A stretch of 8,832 nucleotides of DNA from positions 1 to 8,832 of the forward strand of contig JAHHUG010000059.1 in the NCBI GenBank assembly GCA_020024085.1, written 5' to 3'. Under the pieces are notes generated by a model. That model was not told the origin of the DNA. It worked only from the letters and a program-made list of their open reading frames with translations, and searched no databases. Source of the DNA: Christensenellaceae bacterium (GTDB lineage Bacteria; Bacillota; Clostridia; Christensenellales; CAAEEZ01). The position numbers and the translations under genes were made by a program. Of the stretch, positions 1 to 6,600 are shown piece by piece (the first letter of the stretch is position 1; every line of letters starts with the position of its first letter).

Positions 1-37
1 GTATCATATTAATATATATTTTAATAGAGGTATTTTG

Positions 38-1771
38 ATGGAAGAAAAATTAAAAGTTAATCCAAACAAAAAAGAAAAATTACCTAAACCTAAAAAAGAG
101 AGAAAAGATAAGGATAAGAAAGAGGAAATTTTTACAGACAGTGTACGAGCAGATTATTTTAGAAAGCCTGAAAACAAAAAAGCAGTTGCTCTAAAATATC
201 TACTTAACTTATTAGTTGTTATCTTCTTGGTAATGTATGGATTAATCCTAGCATTTGCTATCGAATCAGGTCACAACAAAGGTGTAGCTACTTTTGCTGG
301 AAAAGCATACTACGAATTTAGTAGCACTCCAAGCGAACTTGCAACCACTCAACCTATGGCTATTTTCGATACAACAAAACAAGTAACAGTTGGCTCTGAT
401 ATTGTTGGTTATAGAGTCTATGAAAAAGATGGCACACTTTCAGTAAATGCAAGCAAGGTTACTGCAAAGACAGGCAACTCATTTACCCTTGCTAACGGAG
501 ATACTATTGAGGAAACTCAAATTGTTGGTGTATATCTAAAGAGTGAAGCAACTGGCTTTTTGTACTCGGTATTATCCAACAAAGCAAGTTTTATATATTT
601 ATGCTTACTACCAATTTTTATTTTCATTGTAATTAGTTTAACCTGCTACTTTGTTCTATATCCTAGAAAGGTTAAAATCAATTTCTTTGAGGATATGTTT
701 AATGGCGAAAACGATACAACCCTAACTTCTTCACTTGCCACTGCTCCAGTAGTTAGTCAACCAGTTGTTGAAACAGCCTCTGATGACTCAATTACCGAAT
801 ATGTTCCTGATGACGAAGAAAATAGTATCGCTGGCACAAATATCGAAACATTTTACACTGCTACAAAATCTAAAAACGGCGAACTATATGCCCTTGTTAA
901 AAAATATCAAGATGCAATCAGCGATTTGCAAGAATATGGTGCAACCGATATGGATTTAATTAGAATGAATATGGTAGGCAATAGCGAATTTAATGCTCTA
1001 CTTACCACCACTCATAGAGAAAAACCTATGACTCTTGAGGAAATTGTTGCTTACATCTCAACATTTGATAATGTATATTGCATTAAAAAGAGAGGTGCTA
1101 TCAACTGGACCTATAAGTATAAGTCAAAAACCATTATGATTGTAAGAGGTACAAACGACGAGTTTAAGGTTTCATTCAAGGTTTACCCTGATGCTGCTGA
1201 AAAACTAAACAAAGTTTATTGTGCCCTTGAAGATTCTTCATTCCCTAGTGGTCCTTACTGGTTTATGTTTAACGACCTTAAAAACCTTTCTGCCCCTGTT
1301 GCAAAATGGTTGATTAAGGAATCATACATTATCTCAATGCTACAAGAGAAAAAAGCTGAACTACTACGAACAGACAAAAATTGTGCTGACCTTGGTATTG
1401 ATATTGAAGAAATTAAAGCTCAAATTGATAGTGGTGTAAATATTCTTACATACGATAAATTTGCAGTAATTGCTCATAAGATAGACAAAAACAAACTAGA
1501 ACTTAACACCTTGCTAGACCAAACTATCCCTGGTGTATTTACAGAAAATTATGTAAAGGAAGTATTCTATATTGTTAATGGCCGTGATGACCTTGCTTTA
1601 AGTTTATTGTTTACAAAGAATGCCAGCGAACAACTTATCAATGCTCTTTGCATGGAAATTGAATATGCTTGTACTACATCAGGTTCTAATATGGACGAAA
1701 GAGTTCAAGCTCAAATTCCAGAAAGAAAAGAGACAATAAAGGTTGTAAAAAAACAAACTAAGAGGAAATAA
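38..1771 (+). CDS. Two-TM protein with degenerate signal-peptidase-like ectodomain and cytosolic MmcQ/YjbR-like segment
   Basis: 577 aa. I start at ATG 38 because AGAGG (26-30) sits 7 nt upstream; an in-frame TTG at 35 is too close to it. Seen: a Lys-rich cytosolic N-terminus (1-48), TM1 (about 53-75), an exported segment of about 110 aa, TM2 (about 185-207, followed by YPRK), an acidic linker (about 225-275), then a cytosolic region to a basic tail. The exported part, with VGSDIVGYRV (118-127), FTLANGD (149-155) and QIVGV..(K)..TGFLYSVLS (161-180) running into TM2, follows the order of archaeal/SipW-type signal peptidase I (S26B: VGDIVTYR, TKGDAN, IIGKV, LGYLL, TM). However, the Ser of SGSMEP and the His of the THRV motif are not visible, so peptidase activity is unlikely. 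Residues 345-430 (FKVYPDAAEKLNKVY, PYWFMFNDL, LIKESY) resemble the MmcQ/YjbR fold. Both domain calls are read by eye. The true function is unknown; a membrane sensor or scaffold is possible. It is probably co-transcribed with the small ORF at 1774. Confidence 0.85.
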   Translation: MEEKLKVNPNKKEKLPKPKKERKDKDKKEEIFTDSVRADYFRKPENKKAVALKYLLNLLVVIFLVMYGLILAFAIESGHNKGVATFAGKAYYEFSSTPSELATTQPMAIFDTTKQVTVGSDIVGYRVYEKDGTLSVNASKVTAKTGNSFTLANGDTIEETQIVGVYLKSEATGFLYSVLSNKASFIYLCLLPIFIFIVISLTCYFVLYPRKVKINFFEDMFNGENDTTLTSSLATAPVVSQPVVETASDDSITEYVPDDEENSIAGTNIETFYTATKSKNGELYALVKKYQDAISDLQEYGATDMDLIRMNMVGNSEFNALLTTTHREKPMTLEEIVAYISTFDNVYCIKKRGAINWTYKYKSKTIMIVRGTNDEFKVSFKVYPDAAEKLNKVYCALEDSSFPSGPYWFMFNDLKNLSAPVAKWLIKESYIISMLQEKKAELLRTDKNCADLGIDIEEIKAQIDSGVNILTYDKFAVIAHKIDKNKLELNTLLDQTIPGVFTENYVKEVFYIVNGRDDLALSLLFTKNASEQLINALCMEIEYACTTSGSNMDERVQAQIPERKETIKVVKKQTKRK

Positions 1772-1773
1772 CT

Positions 1774-1875
1774 ATGACAAAAATTGGACTAAAATTTAGA
1801 ATAATTTGTACACTTATGGTAGCTCTTGGTTGTAGCTGTATATACTATGGTATTAAATCAGGATTATTTATATAA
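1774..1875 (+). CDS. 33-aa single-pass membrane peptide, coupled to the upstream gene
   Basis: A small open reading frame, ATG 1774 to TAA 1875. Its Shine-Dalgarno AGAGG (1761-1765) lies inside the last codons of the upstream gene, 8 nt before the ATG, and only 2 nt separate the upstream stop from this start. This is typical of translational coupling. The peptide has a basic N-terminus (K3, K7, R9), a hydrophobic segment at about 10-27, and a short tail with K28. It contains three Cys (12, 20, 22). An intrinsic terminator begins 8 nt after the stop, so the ORF fills the space to the end of the transcript exactly. It would insert as a single-pass membrane peptide, probably next to or in a complex with the two-TM protein upstream (inference). 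ALGC at 17-20 is a poor lipobox, so a lipopeptide is a less likely alternative. I recognise no family. Confidence 0.65.
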   Translation: MTKIGLKFRIICTLMVALGCSCIYYGIKSGLFI

Positions 1876-1883
1876 TATATAAT

Positions 1884-1913
1884 AAAAAGTAGCCTTAATC
1901 GGCTACTTTTTTT
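1884..1913 (+). terminator. Intrinsic terminator, bidirectional
   Basis: Stem GTAGCC (1889-1894) / GGCTAC (1901-1906) with a 6-nt loop TTAATC. It is extended by A5 on the left pairing with T5 on the right, and followed by T7 (1907-1913). It ends the two-gene + strand unit. Because of the A-tract at 1884-1888 it also works on the minus strand, where it would stop transcripts coming from the lipoprotein gene at 2236-2577. Confidence 0.92.
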
Positions 1914-2057
1914 ATACCATTTTATTTGATTTTTAACTATAAAAGATTTATTTTACATAAACAAATTTGATTATATACTACCTAAATACACATTTGTATA
2001 TATTTTTTGTTTGCTCAAAATGAAATATTGTTTGATATTACTATATAAATTCAAATA

Positions 2058-2086
2058 ATTTTAGCATACTACACTAATATAATCAA
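2058..2086 (-). promoter_or_regulatory. Candidate minus-strand promoter in the intergenic gap
   Basis: On the minus strand, -35 TTGATT (2086-2081), a 17-nt spacer and an extended -10 TGCTAAAAT (2066-2058) give good sigma-A-type geometry. No coding gene lies downstream. A transcript would start near 2051 and run about 165 nt to the bidirectional terminator at 1911-1884. This is only a sequence match in very AT-rich DNA. Confidence 0.3.
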
Positions 2087-2144
2087 GGTATAATATTATT
2101 AAATTTATCAATCCAAAAATGCAACAAATAGCACCTTAAAATAG

Positions 2145-2171
2145 ATTGTAAATCAATTCATTTTTTACAAT
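2145..2171. repeat. 8-bp inverted repeat, ATTGTAAA / TTTACAAT
   Basis: ATTGTAAA (2145-2152) and its exact reverse complement TTTACAAT (2164-2171) are separated by 11 nt. The repeat lies about 65 bp beyond the stop of the minus-strand BIG2 lipoprotein gene. It could be a weak hairpin at the 3' end of that transcript or a binding site. The arms are nearly all A/T and no T-tract follows on the minus strand, so a terminator is not convincing. Confidence 0.4.
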
Positions 2172-2235
2172 TTATCTTCTCTAATTTTTGTGTATAATTA
2201 CATTATCGGCATTTTATATGCTGATTTTGATACAA

Positions 2236-2577
2236 TTATTTGTCTTTTACTTCATTTTCAACAACTTTTACTATTTTTGTTGTGCAGGCATTTCCACGCT
2301 TTGCACATATCTTAATTTCGGTTTCTCCTACACTCTTTCCTACAACCTCACCCATACCATTAATAACTGCAATTTCCTCGTTGCTTGATGTCATTATTAG
2401 TTCATTGGCTATTGCGTTGCTAGGTTCAATTTTAACCTTTAATTTAACCGTTTGACCAACCCCTACAACAACACTTTCGTTCTCAATTATAATCTTGTCA
2501 ATTTGGTCTGGCATACTATTACAACCTGTAAAAGTTAGCAATAACACGCTACACAAAATTAATAATATTTTTTTCAT
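2236..2577 (-). CDS. Small lipoprotein with one BIG2 (bacterial Ig-like) domain
   Basis: 113 aa. The start ATG at 2577 is preceded on the minus strand by AAGAGGTG (2588-2581), whose AGAGG core ends 5 nt from the ATG. A GTG at 2583 is part of this ribosome-binding site and is not used. Residues 1-19 (MKKILLILCSVLLLTFTGC) are a lipoprotein signal with lipobox Cys19, so the protein should be diacylated and held on the outer face of the membrane. Residues about 28-107 match the BIG2 family: an initial strand ending in a Gln-Thr turn, then IEPSNA, SSNEEIAVING, GEVVGKSVGETEIKI. Such domains usually serve as adhesion or spacer modules in longer proteins, and here one stands alone. Cys91 and Cys98 could form a small disulfide loop. 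It lies 3' of the other minus-strand lipoprotein but beyond a strong terminator, so it is probably transcribed separately; I see no convincing -35/-10 pair. Its binding partner is unknown. Confidence 0.88.
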   Translation of the reverse strand: MKKILLILCSVLLLTFTGCNSMPDQIDKIIIENESVVVGVGQTVKLKVKIEPSNAIANELIMTSSNEEIAVINGMGEVVGKSVGETEIKICAKRGNACTTKIVKVVENEVKDK

Positions 2578-2623
2578 ACACACCTCTTAAAATAGTATGT
2601 GCAAACTAGGAAAAAATAAAAAT

Positions 2624-2645
2624 AAAAAACCCTACTAATGTAGGG
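2624..2645 (-). terminator. Intrinsic terminator of the 313-aa lipoprotein gene
   Basis: On the minus strand CCCTAC (2645-2640), loop ATTA and GTAGGG (2635-2630) form a 6-bp GC-rich stem. It is followed by T6 (2629-2624) and further T-rich sequence. It starts 13 nt after the stop codon at 2659. The + strand side has only a poor T-tract, so it acts mainly on minus-strand transcription. Confidence 0.9.
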
Positions 2646-2658
2646 CTTTATAATTTAA

Positions 2659-3600
2659 TTAAAATTCGAATTCCTTGATTGGCAACTCAAGTGGGTCGTA
2701 ACTATAATACAAATTTGATGTAAGGTCGCAAGTTTGAATACCTAATGTTGAACCAGAATCCATAACATATTTTTCATAAGTTGTTACTGACCTTACATAG
2801 TTATCAGGCCACAATTTGATATCTACTACAAGTTTAGAATACTTAACCTTATCAGCTGTAATTGTAATAGGGCTATAATTTGTTTTGATTGCAATAGTCT
2901 CTCTCTTTTCTGCTGTTGCAACTTGTAAACTATCTTGTTTAACAACTAAATGCAAATTAATAAATCCTTCAGCATCTTGAGAAATTGTACTAGCTATTTC
3001 ATCTAATGTTGTAGCATCTAAAAGATATGGCAAAAATTGTGAAACATCTTGATGATAATCATTCAAATATGTAGTCATATCTTTGTAAACTTTTGGCTCT
3101 TTTTCGTTATATTGTTTAACTGTTGGATAAGCCTCCTTGTTTGTAATTACACCCTTTGTACCAGAAGCTTCCCTTACTTTAACATTTGTTTTACCATTGC
3201 TCTCTACTTGTTGCATAATTTGTACAATAGTTGGAGCAATCATTTTTAGGCTAGATACTGAAGCATCTTCATGATAAATCTTAACCTTGTTGGTCATTAC
3301 ATCTTTTTCTTGAATATTGGTAGTATAGATAGATTGAGTTGTTGAGGTTGTACCTGTTGTAGTACCCTTTACCAATCCTCTAACACCTACATAATTATAT
3401 TTTCTATAATTTGCATTAATTTTACCTAAAGCTGTAAAAATAGTATCACCTTGAGCACCGTTATCATCAGTAAGAACAATCTTTTCCAAATTTTTGGTAG
3501 TATGACTAATTCCAGATGCACCGAAGGTATCATTAAACTCATTATTTACTTCTACCTTTCTACAACCTGCAAGTGCGAAAGTAAACACTGAAATTAACAT
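2659..3600 (-). CDS. Putative surface lipoprotein of unknown function
   Basis: 313 aa from ATG 3600 to TAA 2659. The N-terminus MLISVFTFALAGC has a clear lipobox (ALAGC, Cys13), so it is probably a membrane-anchored exported lipoprotein. The start is uncertain: there is no Shine-Dalgarno before ATG 3600, and this start leaves no basic residue ahead of the hydrophobic core. The frame stays open to 3801, but that would overlap the start of the divergent gene and add no lipoprotein-like leader. A non-standard start such as ATA (3609 or 3615) would give a longer core. After Cys13 come a Thr-rich linker (about 80-94, GTTTGTTSTTQ) and a mixed alpha/beta region ending in alternating strands (about 213-305). 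The layout loosely suggests a LolA-like or similar beta-rich carrier fold, but I recognise no family. It is divergent from the metallophosphoesterase gene, with their control regions overlapping, and ends at its own terminator. Confidence 0.78.
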   Translation of the reverse strand: MLISVFTFALAGCRKVEVNNEFNDTFGASGISHTTKNLEKIVLTDDNGAQGDTIFTALGKINANYRKYNYVGVRGLVKGTTTGTTSTTQSIYTTNIQEKDVMTNKVKIYHEDASVSSLKMIAPTIVQIMQQVESNGKTNVKVREASGTKGVITNKEAYPTVKQYNEKEPKVYKDMTTYLNDYHQDVSQFLPYLLDATTLDEIASTISQDAEGFINLHLVVKQDSLQVATAEKRETIAIKTNYSPITITADKVKYSKLVVDIKLWPDNYVRSVTTYEKYVMDSGSTLGIQTCDLTSNLYYSYDPLELPIKEFEF

Positions 3601-3623
3601 TAATAATATATATATGGTATAAT
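3594..3623 (+). promoter_or_regulatory. Promoter of the double metallophosphoesterase gene
   Basis: -35 TTAACA (3594-3599), an 18-nt spacer and extended -10 TGGTATAAT (3615-3623) give a near-consensus sigma-A-type promoter. Transcription would start near 3630, leaving a leader of about 20 nt that holds the ribosome-binding site GGAGG (3639-3643), 6 nt before ATG 3650. The -35 box overlaps the ATG (3600-3598) of the divergent lipoprotein gene, so use of one gene could affect the other. Confidence 0.75.
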
Positions 3624-3649
3624 AATAAAGAGAATTTTGGAGGAAAGTT

Positions 3650-6600
3650 ATGACAAAAAGCTTCAAAGGCAAAAAAATATTGCCAATACTTATTTTAGTA
3701 TTATGTTTTGCTATCATACTAAGTAGTGCTGTCACATTCAGTGCATTTGCAGCAGCACCTACTCCTGTTGGCGAAAATAATACTTTTAAAGTTGCACACA
3801 TATCTGATATTCACTATTTCCCTAGAGATTTATGCCCTTGGGATTATAACGACAAGCATCACTTTGCACTTGAAAACAAGCAAGACTTCAAACTTGTTGC
3901 TGAAAGTGGCACAATGCTTAACGCTGTGTGTGATAAGATTTTCTATCAAGCAACATCAGCTGAAGGTCTTGATGCACTTATTGTAAGTGGTGACCTTACT
4001 AAAGATGGCGAAAAAAGAGCTCACATCGACCTTGCTAACAGACTAAGAAAATTACAAAATGATGTAAGAAACTTCGTTGCACCTGTGGATAATCCTACTG
4101 GAAGAAAAGCTAACCCTAACTTCCAAGTATTCGTAATTCCTGGCAACCACGATACTTACAATCACGATGGTAATACATACAACATTTTGATTGACACTGT
4201 TACTGGCAAAACCAAAAATTATGTTATCGACAAATTTAGCGAGCCTGTAAAAACATCTACTGGTGCTTATCTACTTGTTAATGACAAAACAACTGGCAAA
4301 CCTATCAACTACCTAAAGGATAGCTTTGGCAGACCTGTTATGGAACAACAAGGCACTAACACAAATAAAGTTTATGTTGATACTAATCATAATGCTCTTA
4401 TACTAGATAACATCACTGAATATAATACTAATAAACTTGAATATACCCACAATTCTATTGCTGAAACATCTATTGAGGAATTTGTAAAAATTTACTCAGG
4501 TTTAGGATACCCTGATTTCTCTCTAGCAGAGGTTGAAAGCTTTAAGAGAACACCTGTTACAAGTTATAGTAAAAATAATTTTGGCGAATACTACTTCAAC
4601 ACTCCATTTATGATGTTTGAAAATAGTACAAATGCTACTTGTTATGATTTTACCTACTTCAAAGATAGAACTCAAGATGCAAACGGAAATACTCTTGTAA
4701 AAGGCATCAAAGATTATGCTGCTGATTACGCTATTGAATTTTGCAATCTTGATGGCTCAAAAGCAAAAACTCTTCAAGAAAAGGAAAGAGTTATTAATCA
4801 AAACAGTCAAGCTACTACTTTATACAAAAATGCATCAAAGTTAGGTTATTGTTCATATATCGCAAAACCTAATATTGATGGACTAAAAGGTTACGACATT
4901 GTAATGCTAGATAGCTCTGTTAGAAAGGTTTCTGCTGAAGGTTATATGGGTTATGAACATATTACCGGTGGTAGAATAATGGATACTGTATTTAACTGGC
5001 TTGAAGATAATCTTGTAGTTAATAGTAATACTACCCTAAAGGATAGGCAAGATACTATTATTTCTTCTTTCCACCACGGTACTGTACCACACTTCCCTGC
5101 TCAAGAACCATTTATGAATGACTTTGTTCTATACGACTGGGAAGAACAAATCGTAAAACTAACTAACCTTGGTATTCACTTTAGTTTGACTGGCCATGTT
5201 CACGCTAGTGATATCGTTAGCTACACTGCTAATAATGGCGAAACTATTACTGATATCGTAACTGGTTCTATTATTTCTTATGGTGCACCTATTAGATTTT
5301 TAACATTCAGTAGAAACTTTGATGCTGTTACTAATAAGATTATTGATACCGTTTCTGATAAAATTCAATCTATTGTTTCATTTAAAAATGTTACTATGGA
5401 CTACTATGGTGGTAGTAATAAAACTTATATCACAATGGATACATCTCCAAAAGTTAAACACTTCTTTGGTAATCCAGAAAACCTTGATAAAGTTCAACCT
5501 TATATCTACAACACCACTATGAATACCGTTATCCCTAATGTGCTTGAAGGCTATGCAAATCCAGAATTAATTAAAGGTTTACAAGCTAAACTTCCTAATA
5601 GTGACTTTGGTGTATTTGTAAATGAAATACTTACTCAACTTGTATATATGCAACCTAAATATCTTACAAAAGAGTATCCAGAGGGTGTAAACGGCGAAGC
5701 AAACTTATTTGAATATTTATATACTGCTGTATATGACTTGATTGGTAATGAACCAGGTGGATATCCTTTTGAGAAAACTGATATTCTTGAAGATTGCAAG
5801 TTCCCTAACTTGAAAGACTCTTCAGCACAACCATTTACTGTTCACGACTTATTAAGATATACTTACACACAATATATTATTAATGGCGAAGTTAAAAACA
5901 TAGATGATTCTGCATTTATGTTTACAATGAAAGAGGCTGCAAAAGATGGTAGCTTGGCAAAGAAAGTATTTGGAGACCCTAAAACATACAATGGCGAAGG
6001 CAGAAAAACAGGTTTATTATATCCATTGCTTTATGCTCCAAACAACCTAATCGACCAACTTCTTGAAAAGGAAATCACATTTAAGGAATCTGAAATGAGC
6101 CCTGCATCTATTAGGATTGCAGAAGTTCTATTCAATCTTCTTGGTGTAGACTTTAAAAACACTCATACATTCACACTAAACGAGCTTCTTTCTGCTGTTG
6201 CAAAGAATGGCAAAGCATTCGATGATTCAACTGGTATTGTTGGTAAACTACTTAACGATATCAATAATGGCAAAAAAGCAACCGACACACTTAGAGATTT
6301 TATCGACAAATATGCCGTTGATAACTTCTTTGTTAATATTAGTGGAATTCTATTTGATGTACTTACATCATTCGGTGTACAAAATAAAGTTGGCTATACA
6401 CTAAATGTAAATAATATCGTAGATAATCAAATTTACTTTGCTGACGGCGTTGTTAATGATGGCGTTGTATATAAAACTAATACAAGCAATGTTGTTCCTA
6501 CAAAGGAATACCAAAGTAGAGGTATCACACCAGGTATGCTTACCTTAAACTATGGTAAAGATGCTATGACCTCTATGAACTTAATGTGGAATACTGCTAC

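Larger units (their letters stand above)
1914..2235. other. AT-rich intergenic region between convergent genes
   Basis: About 320 bp with no supportable gene. Start codons here open only very short frames without ribosome-binding sites (for example 12 codons from ATG 2020). It holds an 8-bp inverted repeat (2145-2171) and a hairpin ATCGGCAT (2205-2212) / ATGCTGAT (2218-2225), which pairs fully only as + strand RNA because of one G-U wobble. It also holds several promoter-like boxes: TTTACA (1952-1957)-16-TATACT (1974-1979) on +, TATAAT at 2089-2094 and 2193-2198 on +, and TTGATT-17-TGCTAAAAT on -. In DNA this rich in A and T such matches also arise by chance. Confidence 0.6.

Noticed and set aside
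35..37. TTG start in frame with the first gene
   Set aside because: It is only 4 nt from the AGAGG site, while the ATG directly after it at 38 has normal 7-nt spacing.
2193..2225. TATAAT (2193-2198) followed by a hairpin (2205-2225), considered as a + strand promoter with leader RNA
   Set aside because: There is no -35 box at suitable distance and no + strand gene follows; the downstream DNA is antisense to a lipoprotein gene.
2188..2455. Two + strand open frames opposite and beside the BIG2 lipoprotein gene
   Set aside because: They lie antisense to a gene with a good ribosome-binding site, lipobox and domain, have no ribosome-binding site of their own, and their hydrophobic content is that expected from A/T-rich antisense sequence.
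3049..3249. 66-codon + strand frame opposite the 313-aa lipoprotein gene
   Set aside because: Antisense shadow, no ribosome-binding site, no recognisable domain.
3601..3801. Upstream extension of the minus-strand lipoprotein frame to 3801
   Set aside because: It would overlap the promoter, start codon and signal-peptide codons of the phosphoesterase gene, puts a long non-signal sequence before the lipobox, and has no ribosome-binding site.
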